Positions 34,922-43,043 of a stretch of DNA of 64,000 bases are shown piece by piece; positions within the stretch are counted from its first letter, which is position 1; each line of letters starts with the position of its first letter. Origin of the DNA: Sphingomonadaceae bacterium (GTDB lineage Bacteria > Pseudomonadota > Alphaproteobacteria > Sphingomonadales > Sphingomonadaceae); contig JACKKZ010000002.1 in NCBI GenBank assembly GCA_024236195.1, positions 372,001-436,000 on the forward strand, in the 5' to 3' direction. A model generated the notes under the pieces. It made no database searches. It had not been told where the DNA came from and saw only the letters and a program-made list of their open reading frames with translations. The position numbers and the translations under genes are program-made.

Positions 34922-35709
34922 ATCGCGGTCCGCACAGAGAGCAATTCCGGGAAGAAGCCCTGCTTCAGCACTGCTTCCAGATAGGGCACTCCCGCCGTGC
35001 CGCCAGTGCCGGTCTTGAAACCGATGATCCGTTCTACCGTCTTGAGGTGGCCGAAGCGCCAGCGCTGGAAGTGATATTCGAGATCGACCAGCTTTTCCGC
35101 CAGTTCATAGAGGTCCCAATGTGCGTCGGGATCGCGATAAATTACTGCCCATGCGGCCTCGACCTCCGGTGACGCCTGCCATGGCGCAGCAAGGTCACGC
35201 TCAAGCACTTCGGCAGGCACATCAAAGCCGCGCCGCGCCAGCAAGCGCACCGCTTCGTCATACAGGCTGGGACGCGCCAGCTCTGCGCGCAGCGCATCTG
35301 CAACCTTCGGCGCCGCGTCGTGCATCCCGATCATCGCCGGGTTGCGCCCGCCGAGGATGAATTCCATCATGCGGTATTGCGCCGACTGGAAACCCGAACT
35401 CCGACCCAGGAACGGTCGGATTTGTGAATAATCATGCGGCGTCATCGTCGCCAGCACATCCCAGCTGGAGATCAGCTGCCCCTGCGTCCGCGCAACCCGC
35501 GCCAGCATCTTGAAGGAAGGGCGCAGATCATCCGCCGCGATCCGCGTCCGCGCCGCTTCCAGCTCGTGCAGGCACAGTTTGAGCCATAGTTCGCTCGCTT
35601 GGTGGACTGTGATGAACAGCATCTCGTCATGCGCGTGGGACGCTGGATGCTGCGCCCCGAGGATCCGCTCAAGGTCGAGATAGGAACTGTAGGTAACGTC
35701 ATTCGCCAT
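34918..35709 (-). CDS. kynA: Tryptophan 2,3-dioxygenase
   Basis: 263 aa heme dioxygenase that opens the indole ring of tryptophan. HDEMLFITVHQASELWLKLC carries the substrate-site His, and the heme-ligand His is probably in KLVDLEYHFQRWRFGHLKTVERIIG. Family length is about 260-300. First gene of kynABU; only 35 bp separate it from the DUF4112 gene upstream on the same strand. Confidence 0.97.
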   Translation of the reverse strand: MANDVTYSSYLDLERILGAQHPASHAHDEMLFITVHQASELWLKLCLHELEAARTRIAADDLRPSFKMLARVARTQGQLISSWDVLATMTPHDYSQIRPFLGRSSGFQSAQYRMMEFILGGRNPAMIGMHDAAPKVADALRAELARPSLYDEAVRLLARRGFDVPAEVLERDLAAPWQASPEVEAAWAVIYRDPDAHWDLYELAEKLVDLEYHFQRWRFGHLKTVERIIGFKTGTGGTAGVPYLEAVLKQGFFPELLSVRTAI

Positions 35710-35744
35710 CGCTCCGCCCTAGCGCGAAGCGGTGACGAATGAAA

Positions 35745-36161
35745 CTATCCTTCAATCACCCGCGTCGCCGGGTGATGCTTGTCGAGATGCTTCTTCACGA
35801 TCCGCAAATTGCGCGTGTTGGAGCGGAACAGGAAGTCGAACAAATCCCCCGCCACCGGCACCGAGCCAAGCGCTGTGTCCATGGCCACATTGCCCGCCAT
35901 GCGCAGCAGCTTCCACTTGGGCATGTCGAGATTGCGCGCTTCCCAGACGATATAGGCACCCATGGCGGCGGCAATGATATCACCCACTACCGGGATCAAG
36001 CCGACCACGGCATCAAGGCCAACAGGCACATTCACGCCAGGGATACGGAAACTGCGTTCGAGCAGCATTTCCATTGCTTCAATCCGCTTGCGGATCGACA
36101 CAGGATCATTCCCGGTCGGCAGTTCGAAGCCCATCGGGCGCACGGTCTGCGGCTGAGTCAT
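35745..36161 (-). CDS. DUF4112 membrane protein
   Basis: 138 aa. Core PVGLDAVVGLIPVVGDIIAAAMGAYIVWEARNL and later GSVPVAGDLFDFLFRSN are the repeat halves of DUF4112: two hydrophobic stretches with G-x-P-V-x-G-D motifs. Function unknown; probably inner membrane. Between the upstream solute-binding protein gene and kynA on the same strand. Confidence 0.9.
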   Translation of the reverse strand: MTQPQTVRPMGFELPTGNDPVSIRKRIEAMEMLLERSFRIPGVNVPVGLDAVVGLIPVVGDIIAAAMGAYIVWEARNLDMPKWKLLRMAGNVAMDTALGSVPVAGDLFDFLFRSNTRNLRIVKKHLDKHHPATRVIEG

Positions 36162-36194
36162 GACTTTCTCCCCGGCCGGAATGGCCGCACAATA

Positions 36195-37679
36195 TCATGT
36201 GGGGTCGATGGAGAATGGATACAAGGGATGGAGGCTCCAGCGGTTCTCGTTGAAGCCCTTGATATCGCCGCGCACCAGCGACCAGCGAACCGGCGCGCCG
36301 AGAGGGATATAGCCGTTAACGGACAGCAGATTGGCCTCGGCTTCAGCCAGTAGGGCCTGGCGGGCAACCGGGTCCAGTTCCGTCAGCGATTGTTCCACCA
36401 GCTCATCAGCATCGACGGAACACAGCACCCGGCTGATATTGCAATTGAACTGGTTGAGGAACCAGCGCGCGCCGCCAAACCGGGCGACCCGGTCCACCAG
36501 TTGCAAGTCAGCCTTGGCCGGATCTTTGGCCAAAGCAAGCGTGATCCCGGCTGCGCCCAGATCCTCTGCCAATTGCCCGAACAGGATATCCGCACCCGGC
36601 CCTTCCGGCATGGACAGGGCTAGGACAAGCTCCTGACCGTCTTCGCCATCCTGTCGTGCCTTCCATGCGCTGACTCGCCGCCCGGCTTCCGCCACGCGAT
36701 CTTCCAGCGTCATATCCTGCCACCGCTCCGCCACTGCGCCCGTATCATCAGGAAGACCAGGCGCGACCAGCCGGGTAGTCGGCACCCAGCCGCCAATGTT
36801 GAACGGCTGCAGCAAGTTCTGGCGATCAATCGCCATGGATATGGCTTCGCGATTTTCTGCTGTACCGAGGAAACCATCGGTCTTGCGCACTTTCAGGCCG
36901 AGCAGGCCAAGCGCCGCATCGAGCCGCACTGTCCCGCGTGACAGCGGCCCCTGGTCTGCCAGCGGCAAATTGGCGAGCGTGCCACCCAGCACCGTGTCCA
37001 CTTCGCCATTGCCGAACGCCGCTACGGCATCTGCTGCAGAAAGCGGGCGCAGCCGCACCGGCCGGGTCTTGTCCAGCCATTCCGGGTCCTCTGGCAAACC
37101 GCGCGCCTCTGGCGGCATCGGTGTAAGGACCGCAGAGCCCCGTTCCAGCTTGACCTGCATCGGGCCCAACCCCTTGCCCTTGTGGCGTAGCCCCAATTCC
37201 GGCTGGGCGAGCAATTGCAGCAGGTCAGGCATAGGGCTCGACAGGCGGATTTCCACGACACGGCCGGTCCGGGCATGGATTTCAGTGATCTTTGCGAGGT
37301 CCAGCGCCAGCGACGTGCCGCGCAATTGCTGGCGAGTGCGGTTCAGCGCATCGCGCACTTCTTCCCCGCTCACCGGCTTGCCATCGGCCCAATCTGTATT
37401 GCGTAAGCGGAAAATATAGCTCAGCCCGTCGTCCGTGACGATCCAGCGTTCAGCAAGGGCGGGGACAATCTCGCCGTCCTGGTTCAGTGCGACGAGACCC
37501 TCGGCAGTGGCCGCGCTGACATGCTGCGCGATCCGGGGCAGGCGCAGGCCCTTGACAGAAAGCTCCTCCGCCTTGCCGATAAAAGCGATATTGGCATAGC
37601 CGTCAGCCCCGGAATCGGAACAACCGCCAAGCATGAGCAGGGCCACCAATGGTGCCGTGATTCGTGAAGAAAAGCGCAT
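36195..37679 (-). CDS. Lipoprotein solute-binding protein, SBP_bac_5 family
   Basis: 494 aa. Lipobox LMLGGC (Cys at residue 20) then a family 5 (oligopeptide/nickel) binding fold; AEGLVALNQDGEIVPALAERWIVTDDGLSYIFRLR is the classic N-terminal signature. Possible ligand peptides or opines. No permease or ATPase genes lie next to it, so it is an orphan that must share a distant transporter or act differently. Confidence 0.9.
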   Translation of the reverse strand: MRFSSRITAPLVALLMLGGCSDSGADGYANIAFIGKAEELSVKGLRLPRIAQHVSAATAEGLVALNQDGEIVPALAERWIVTDDGLSYIFRLRNTDWADGKPVSGEEVRDALNRTRQQLRGTSLALDLAKITEIHARTGRVVEIRLSSPMPDLLQLLAQPELGLRHKGKGLGPMQVKLERGSAVLTPMPPEARGLPEDPEWLDKTRPVRLRPLSAADAVAAFGNGEVDTVLGGTLANLPLADQGPLSRGTVRLDAALGLLGLKVRKTDGFLGTAENREAISMAIDRQNLLQPFNIGGWVPTTRLVAPGLPDDTGAVAERWQDMTLEDRVAEAGRRVSAWKARQDGEDGQELVLALSMPEGPGADILFGQLAEDLGAAGITLALAKDPAKADLQLVDRVARFGGARWFLNQFNCNISRVLCSVDADELVEQSLTELDPVARQALLAEAEANLLSVNGYIPLGAPVRWSLVRGDIKGFNENRWSLHPLYPFSIDPT

Positions 37680-37744
37680 CGTGCCAGAGCGCTTAGCAGG
37701 TTCAGTGCGCTTGGTCAGCGACTTAGAACCAACTGATCCGCAGA

Positions 37745-38119
37745 TCAGATCTTGCGCAAGCCGTCCTTGTTTTGGCCGGGATAGCCGACCAGCGCTTCCG
37801 TGCGCAGGTAACGCGGCGTGGACAGATCCCCCCCGCCAACAGGCGCGCGCGCAAGCTTGGGATCAACTTCCTTGGCAAAGGCAATGCCCAGCCGGTTTTC
37901 CTGGGCCCAGGCAACCGTCCCATCGACCCAGCCGACATTGCGCAGGTTCACGCTCAGGCGAGCGCCACGCATCAGGGTAATGTCCCCTTCGGCCATCATC
38001 CCGCCAGACGACAGGTTGCGCACCCGCACGCGGTGTGAGTCCATGGCCCCTTCCGGCCGGACTTCGGCCATCAGGAAAAGACTATCGCGAGTAATGTTTC
38101 GGGTATCTACCGCAGACAT
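37745..38119 (-). CDS. PilZ domain protein
   Basis: About 124 aa from ATG 38119. The sequence SHRVRVRNLSSGGMMAEGD shows RxRxxNLSSGG, a good fit to the NxSxxG half of a PilZ site, but the preceding RxxxR is only partial (VRVR). GWVDGTVAWAQENRLGIAFAK is the usual strand pair. A longer reading from 38191 is less likely. This is the third PilZ protein in the window. Confidence 0.75.
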   Translation of the reverse strand: MSAVDTRNITRDSLFLMAEVRPEGAMDSHRVRVRNLSSGGMMAEGDITLMRGARLSVNLRNVGWVDGTVAWAQENRLGIAFAKEVDPKLARAPVGGGDLSTPRYLRTEALVGYPGQNKDGLRKI

Positions 38120-38268
38120 TTCCAGCTCTTGCCCTTCACTTCCCTGGTTAATCCCATGACCGGCAAGTGCTGCCGATACAGCAACGGGCATTACACGGAA
38201 GTGGCTAAGGAAGGTTTAAACTCTACTCCCCCCAATCGGCAGGAATGCGAGTGCCTGGACGTAAAAAA

Positions 38269-38727
38269 TCAGTCGTCGCGGGAAATTTTTTCGCGCCGTT
38301 CATGCGCTTCCTGCGCTTCAACGGTCATGGTGGCAACCGGGCGGGCAATCAGGCGCCGGATACCGATCGGGTCACCTGTAACTTCGCAATAGCCATATTC
38401 GCCCGCGTCAATCCGGCGCAGCGCCGAATCAATCTTGGCCACCAATTTGCGCTGGCGGTCACGAGTGCGCAGTTCGATGCCCCAATCGGTTTCGGACGAA
38501 GCACGGTCATTGAGGTCAGGCTCGCGGATCGGGCCATCTTGCAGCGATTGCAGGGTCGCACTGGCGGCAGAGTGGATCGAACGTTTCCATTCCAGCAGCA
38601 GCATCCGGAAATAATCCTGCTGCTGCGCGCTCATATATTCCTCGTCTTCACTGGGCACGTAGTCAGGCGCAAGCGAGCGCTTGGCCTTTTCGAGGATGTC
38701 TATGTCATTAGAAGCCGCAGTGGCCAT
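38269..38727 (-). CDS. dksA: RNA polymerase-binding factor DksA, zinc-poor type
   Basis: 152 aa. The coiled-coil part and the acidic tip (RASSETDWGIELRTRDRQRKLVAKIDSALRRI) match DksA. The zinc finger reads C-x2-T-x17-T-x2-A (CEVT ... TVEA) instead of four cysteines, so zinc binding is unlikely. It modulates RNA polymerase with ppGpp during stress. Starts divergently from the Sel1-like gene. Confidence 0.93.
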   Translation of the reverse strand: MATAASNDIDILEKAKRSLAPDYVPSEDEEYMSAQQQDYFRMLLLEWKRSIHSAASATLQSLQDGPIREPDLNDRASSETDWGIELRTRDRQRKLVAKIDSALRRIDAGEYGYCEVTGDPIGIRRLIARPVATMTVEAQEAHERREKISRDD

Positions 38728-38944
38728 CTAGTACCTCTTACCCTGTAAAAAACACACTGGCCGGTGGACTCGCCCTGCGGCCCCGGATTTTTCCAGTAGC
38801 GCCTGCCTTACCGTCGGCGCGCCTATAGGGGCGGGCCATCAGGCACACAAGCGCCATTTGGAAATCATCCCCTATACGGGACCGGATTAAGCCCAGCCGA
38901 ACGGGCTCCTCCAAAGTGCCCGAACCAACAAAAGCGAAACCGCG

Positions 38945-38959
38945 TTAACCATTTGTTGA
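38945..38959. promoter_or_regulatory. Candidate CtrA binding site
   Basis: TTAA-CCATTTG-TTGA: one mismatch from the CtrA consensus TTAA-N7-TTAA, and the first half is the preferred TTAACCAT. It lies 79 bp before the Sel1-like start and 218 bp before dksA. Inference only. Confidence 0.4.
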
Positions 38960-39023
38960 CCATGTTACGGTGAACATCCCCCTAACGGCGGCACGGGTCG
39001 CCCGAACACAGGGGGTAATGACA

Positions 39024-39341
39024 ATGGAATTTTCCCGCATTGAAGCCGCTGCCGACGTGACCAGTGAATCAGACCTGCTGGTCGCCCGCTGCCTTGCTGC
39101 AGCATCACAAGGCGACATCGCCGCCTATTTTGACCTGGGCGTAGCGTTTTCGACCGGCAGCCATGGCGCGGAATGCGATCTGGTTGAAGCTCATAAATGG
39201 TTCAATCTAGCTGCAACCAAGGGACATGAAGAAGCATCCTGGTGCCGCGCCGATATTTCCGAAGAAATGTCCGCTCGCGAAATCGCCGAGGCCCAGCGCC
39301 GCGCGCGTGAATGGCTGGCCAGCGAGCGCCGCGCCGCCTAA
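39024..39341 (+). CDS. Small Sel1-repeat-like protein
   Basis: 105 aa from ATG 39024, where AGGGGG sits 8 nt upstream (39010-39015; ATG 39018 is too close). YFDLGVAFSTGSHGAECDLVEAHKWFNLAATKGHEEA is one and a half Sel1-type helical repeats; such repeats mediate protein contacts. No enzymatic motif. Probable CtrA site upstream. Convergent with the GNAT gene, overlapping by 4 bp at the stops. Confidence 0.75.
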   Translation: MEFSRIEAAADVTSESDLLVARCLAAASQGDIAAYFDLGVAFSTGSHGAECDLVEAHKWFNLAATKGHEEASWCRADISEEMSAREIAEAQRRAREWLASERRAA

Positions 39342-40474
39342 CCCTTCCGAAAAGGCGTACGCTGGCCGAGATACATCCGGTCTACCGCTACACCCTGGCG
39401 TTCGCGCACAAGGAAATCGGCAACTGCTTCGCGAAAACCCGGATCAGCGATCCAGTGTGCGGACCACGTCTGCACCGGTTCATAGCCACGCGCGAGCTTG
39501 TGCCCGCCTTGCGCCCCGGCCTCTACCCGCTGGAGCCCCAGCTCTATCGCAGCGTCTATCGCTTGGTAGTAACACAACTCGAAATGCAGGAAGCGACGCT
39601 CCTGCACACAGCCCCAATAGCGCCCATAGAGCGCGCTGCCGCCAATAAAATTCAGCGCACCGGCTATCGGCGCGCCATCATCGAAGGCAAGCACCAGCAA
39701 GATGCGGTCTGCCATCCGTTCGCCCAGCAGGTCAAAAGCTTCCCGCGTCAGGTAAGGCCGCCCCCATTTCCGCGCGCCGGTGTCCTGGTAGAACAGCCAG
39801 AAGGCATCCCAATGCTCAGGGCGAATATCCGCCCCGGTTAGCCGTCTGATCTCTACTCCCTCCTGTGCCGCTGCGCGCTCCTTGCGCAAGGTCCGCCGCT
39901 TGCGTGAAGCGAGCGCGCCTAGGAAATCATCAAAGCTGCCATAGTCGCGATTTTCCCAATGGAACTGGATATCGCTGCGCAAGAGCCAGCCGGCCTGTTC
40001 GAACAATTTTCGCTGGTCCGGCTCAATGAAGGTCGCATGGGCAGAAGAGAAGCCATTTTGCGTGCAGACTTGCTCGGCCGCCCGCAGCAGCGGGGTTGCC
40101 AGTGCTTCGTCCGACAGCAACAGGCGCGGTCCGGTCGCCGGGGTAAAGGGTACAGCGATCTGCAGCTTGGGGTAGTATTCGCCGCCCGCACGGTGCCACG
40201 CATCGGCCCAGGCATGATCGAACACATATTCGCCCTGGCTATGCGCTTTGGCATAGGCTGGTAACGCGGCTGCGATTTGCCCTTCTACCCCTTCGATAAT
40301 CACCGGTGCCGGGCTCCACCCGGTTCCCGGACCGACGCTGCCCGAATCCTCCAGGATCGAGAGGAAATCATGGCTGGTGAAGGGGTTGTCGTTGCCCGCC
40401 AGTGCATCCCACTGGTCAGCCGGCAAAGCGCCCACTGAACCGGCGACGGAAACAGTAAGCGCCCCGCCACTCAC
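39338..40474 (-). CDS. GNAT/FemAB-like peptidogalycan family protein (DUF482)
   Basis: 378 aa. EYFPKLQIAVPFTPATGPRLL-like segment (YYPKLQIAVPFTPATG) and the C-terminal GGSALYGRYWGC, LHFELCYYQAIDAAIELGLQRVEAGAQGGHKLARG are signatures of the COG3146 family, which has a FemAB/GNAT fold. Substrate unknown. First or second gene of a tight minus-strand operon: it overlaps the GDPD gene stop by 4 bp. Confidence 0.9.
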   Translation of the reverse strand: MSGGALTVSVAGSVGALPADQWDALAGNDNPFTSHDFLSILEDSGSVGPGTGWSPAPVIIEGVEGQIAAALPAYAKAHSQGEYVFDHAWADAWHRAGGEYYPKLQIAVPFTPATGPRLLLSDEALATPLLRAAEQVCTQNGFSSAHATFIEPDQRKLFEQAGWLLRSDIQFHWENRDYGSFDDFLGALASRKRRTLRKERAAAQEGVEIRRLTGADIRPEHWDAFWLFYQDTGARKWGRPYLTREAFDLLGERMADRILLVLAFDDGAPIAGALNFIGGSALYGRYWGCVQERRFLHFELCYYQAIDAAIELGLQRVEAGAQGGHKLARGYEPVQTWSAHWIADPGFREAVADFLVRERQGVAVDRMYLGQRTPFRKG

Positions 40475-41244
40475 GCCAGCCCGGCTCCTTCGGCGATCGG
40501 CGCATCAGCGTGTTCCGCCGCCCGCTCGGCCAGTTCCGCGCTGCGCACGGTCCAGGTCAGGACAGGCAGGCCCCGTTTCCTTTGGCTGGCAGCGAAGCTG
40601 CTGGGCAGATCGCGAATATCGTAGGCAAGGAAATCAGGCTTGGCATGCCAGAGATAGCGATGCCGCCGCCAGCGTCCGGGCAAAGCACGATCATCTTCCT
40701 CAGTGACAACCAGCCCGCGCACAGTCTGCGGCGAATGGGTAGCGAACCAGCGCGACACGCGCGGGTCAAAACTCATCACTGCATGCAGCCCTCGATACCC
40801 TTCCAGAGCCCGGCGCACGGCCAGGCAGGTCGGGGCAACGCGATATTTTGGTTTGGACTTGATCTCGATCAGCAGCGGCACCTTGCCGTCGATCTGGGCC
40901 AGCAGCTCTTCCAGTGTCGGAATCCCATCCTTGCTGCCGGTAAGGGTGAGGCGCTGCAAATCCTGCGACCGCAGGGATGCCAGGGGCCCCTTCTCGCCGG
41001 TCAGCCGGTCAAGATCCCAGTCATGGAACACCATCGCCTTGCCATCCGCGCTGCGCTGGATATCGCATTCAATCCCCGCCCCAGCCTCCAGCGCCAGGCC
41101 AAAGGCGGAGGGGGAATTTTCCGGGAAGCCCGGCCCGTGCAGCCCGCGATGGGCATAGCGCCACTGGCTGAGCCAGGCGACGCGCGCGGGGTCAGGCGCT
41201 GGCGCTTTCAAGCGATCAAGCGGCGCTAACAGCGACAATCGCAT
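40471..41244 (-). CDS. Glycerophosphodiester phosphodiesterase
   Basis: 257 aa. Catalytic segments WRYAHRGLHGPGFPENSPSAF, IECDIQRSADGKAMVFHDWDLDRLT and LIEIKSK match the GDPD family (HRG, ExD, HD). It hydrolyses glycerophosphodiesters to glycerol-3-phosphate and alcohol. No signal peptide, so probably cytosolic. The first 28 bp overlap the RidA gene. Confidence 0.93.
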   Translation of the reverse strand: MRLSLLAPLDRLKAPAPDPARVAWLSQWRYAHRGLHGPGFPENSPSAFGLALEAGAGIECDIQRSADGKAMVFHDWDLDRLTGEKGPLASLRSQDLQRLTLTGSKDGIPTLEELLAQIDGKVPLLIEIKSKPKYRVAPTCLAVRRALEGYRGLHAVMSFDPRVSRWFATHSPQTVRGLVVTEEDDRALPGRWRRHRYLWHAKPDFLAYDIRDLPSSFAASQRKRGLPVLTWTVRSAELAERAAEHADAPIAEGAGLA

Positions 41245-41677
41245 CCACCTCTACTGCCGCGCCGAGCGGGAGGACCGGCACACCCACTGCGCTACGGGCA
41301 TGGCGTCCGGCATCGCCGAACACTTCAGCCATCAGTTCTGAGGCACCGTTGGCTACCTTGGGCTGGTCGGTGAAATCACCGGTCGAACTGACGAAAGCAC
41401 CTAGCTTCACGATCCGCTCCACCCGGTCAAGCGAGCCCAGCGCCGCCTTGAGTTGGGCAAGGATCATCAGCCCGCAAGCGCGTGCTGCAGCCGTGCCGTG
41501 CTCCAGCGAGACATCCTCGCCCAGGCGGCCGGTTACCAGTGCGCCATCGACAAAAGGTAGCTGGCCGGAGACATGCGCCATGCCGCCCTGCACCACCACC
41601 GGCACATAGCTGGCCACCGGGGCGGCGGCTTCGGGCAAGGTAATGCCAAGTTCCTGCAGGCGGGCTTCGATGCTCAT
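41216..41677 (-). CDS. RidA family (YjgF/UK114) protein
   Basis: 153 aa. The second half AVGVPVLPLGAAVEVDAIVAV is the RidA C-terminal strand with the Arg (RSAVGV) used to bind carboxylates. Family members hydrolyse reactive enamines/imines. Start ATG 41677 is chosen; the longer ORF would overlap the HAD gene too far. Coupled to HAD (ATGA at 41674-41677). Confidence 0.9.
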   Translation of the reverse strand: MSIEARLQELGITLPEAAAPVASYVPVVVQGGMAHVSGQLPFVDGALVTGRLGEDVSLEHGTAAARACGLMILAQLKAALGSLDRVERIVKLGAFVSSTGDFTDQPKVANGASELMAEVFGDAGRHARSAVGVPVLPLGAAVEVDAIVAVSAA

Positions 41678-42315
41678 GGTTTCTCCTCGTCGGGTTGATG
41701 GTCCAGCTGGCCAAGCAGCCATGGCAGCGCTTCGTGCCAGCAATCAATCCGCGCATGGGCATGGCCTGCTTCATGCGCACAATTGATATGCGGGGCAATC
41801 ATCGGTTCACCGCACAGATGCAGCCGCCGCACATGGGGCACGGTCTCGGATGCAGAGTGATGGTGCTGCGGCAGATCGTCGATGAAGATCGCGCGGCTCG
41901 CCCCGTGATCCTCGATGATCTTCTGCAGCGCCGGGCCCTTTGGCCCCTGGTTGGTAAAGACCTCAACCACCAGCCCATGATCGGCCAACTGCCGCGCGCG
42001 ATTATCCCGCCGTTCATCCGTCAGATTGGTCAGAACGACAACATCGGCATGCTCGCGCAAGGTAGTGATGCCCTTGATCGCGCCATCAATCGGGGTCTGA
42101 CGGTGCATTTCCGTGTCAAAGAAGCCGCCCAGCTTTTCCCAGATCTCGGCTGGCGCCAACGGTTCGCCGCTCTCCTTCCAACGCAGCGCATTGGCAAAAT
42201 CCGCGCCCTGCATGATGAAATCCACGCCCTGCGTTTCATCCAGCCAGTCGCGAAACGGGCTGACCATGTGCAACAGAACTTCGTCACAGTCGGTGATAAT
42301 CAGCGGGCGGCTCAT
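41674..42315 (-). CDS. HAD-superfamily hydrolase
   Basis: 213 aa. Motif I is DCDEVLLH (usually DxDxT/V, with the nucleophile Asp at residue 9), motif II VVLTN, motif III K in QGPKGPALQKI and motif IV IFIDDLPQH. Probable phosphatase on a small metabolite. Its ATG overlaps the DUF3572 stop by 4 bp. Confidence 0.9.
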   Translation of the reverse strand: MSRPLIITDCDEVLLHMVSPFRDWLDETQGVDFIMQGADFANALRWKESGEPLAPAEIWEKLGGFFDTEMHRQTPIDGAIKGITTLREHADVVVLTNLTDERRDNRARQLADHGLVVEVFTNQGPKGPALQKIIEDHGASRAIFIDDLPQHHHSASETVPHVRRLHLCGEPMIAPHINCAHEAGHAHARIDCWHEALPWLLGQLDHQPDEEKP

Positions 42316-42617
42316 CGGGCGAGTCTCTCCCGCGCTTCAATCAGTTTTTCCGGCGGCACGCCCAGCGCATCAGCGGCCAGCAGCAAATCGGGTTCGTGGT
42401 TGGCGAGGAATTCCAGCACGGCAGCCAGAACGCCGCGATCAGTCAGCTGTTCCCGCAAGACCTCGGGTGTAAGCCCGGTCAGGGAAAGCAGGCGTTCGGC
42501 GCGCTGCTCGTCTGCCAGCACCCAGCCGAGTGCTTCCAGTGCCAGTACATCGGGCTCGCCTGCATGGTGTTTTGGCGGCTGGTGTTCCGGGGATTGATCG
42601 GGATCGCGAATTGTCAC
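42312..42617 (-). CDS. DUF3572 protein
   Basis: 101 aa, acidic, helical. ALEALGWVLADEQRAERLLSLTGLTPEVLRE and FLANHEPDLLLAADALG fit DUF3572, a small alphaproteobacterial family of unknown function, often near divK. First gene of the five-gene minus-strand run HAD-RidA-GDPD-GNAT; divergent from divK with a 54-bp gap. Confidence 0.9.
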   Translation of the reverse strand: MTIRDPDQSPEHQPPKHHAGEPDVLALEALGWVLADEQRAERLLSLTGLTPEVLREQLTDRGVLAAVLEFLANHEPDLLLAADALGVPPEKLIEARERLAR

Positions 42618-42671
42618 GCTGCGGGCTTCTTCCTAGATGGACGGCAAGCAACTGCCTCGGGAGCACTCCAA

Positions 42672-43043
42672 GTGGCAAAGAGAATCCTTGTTGTCGAGGA
42701 TAACGACCTCAACCGGAAATTGTTCTGCGACGTGTTGCGCGCGGGCGGTTTTACCGTGGAAGGCGTGGCAGATGGGGAGGTCGTGCTGGAAACGGCCCGC
42801 AATTTCATTCCCAGCCTCGTAATCATGGACATCCAGCTGCCGCATGTCTCCGGGCTGGACCTCATCGCCGAGATGAAGCGTGACCGCACTTTGTCTCACG
42901 TGCCGGTCCTCGCCGTGACCGCCTATGCCGGCAAGGGCGACGAAGAGCGGATTCGCGACGCCGGGGCGGAGGGCTATCTGGCTAAGCCGGTTTCCATCGG
43001 CCCCTTCACTGCCGCAGTTAAGAAATTGCTGGGGATTCAATAG
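42672..43043 (+). CDS. divK: Single-domain response regulator DivK
   Basis: 123 aa from GTG 42672 (GGGAG upstream). Receiver only: VVEDNDLNRKLF, phospho-acceptor Asp in VIMDIQLPHVSGLDL, KPVSIGPF Lys. Close to Caulobacter DivK, which switches CckA activity and thereby CtrA phosphorylation. Both divK and ctrA are in this window, 23 kb apart. Its stop overlaps the convergent downstream gene by 7 bp. Confidence 0.95.
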   Translation: MAKRILVVEDNDLNRKLFCDVLRAGGFTVEGVADGEVVLETARNFIPSLVIMDIQLPHVSGLDLIAEMKRDRTLSHVPVLAVTAYAGKGDEERIRDAGAEGYLAKPVSIGPFTAAVKKLLGIQ

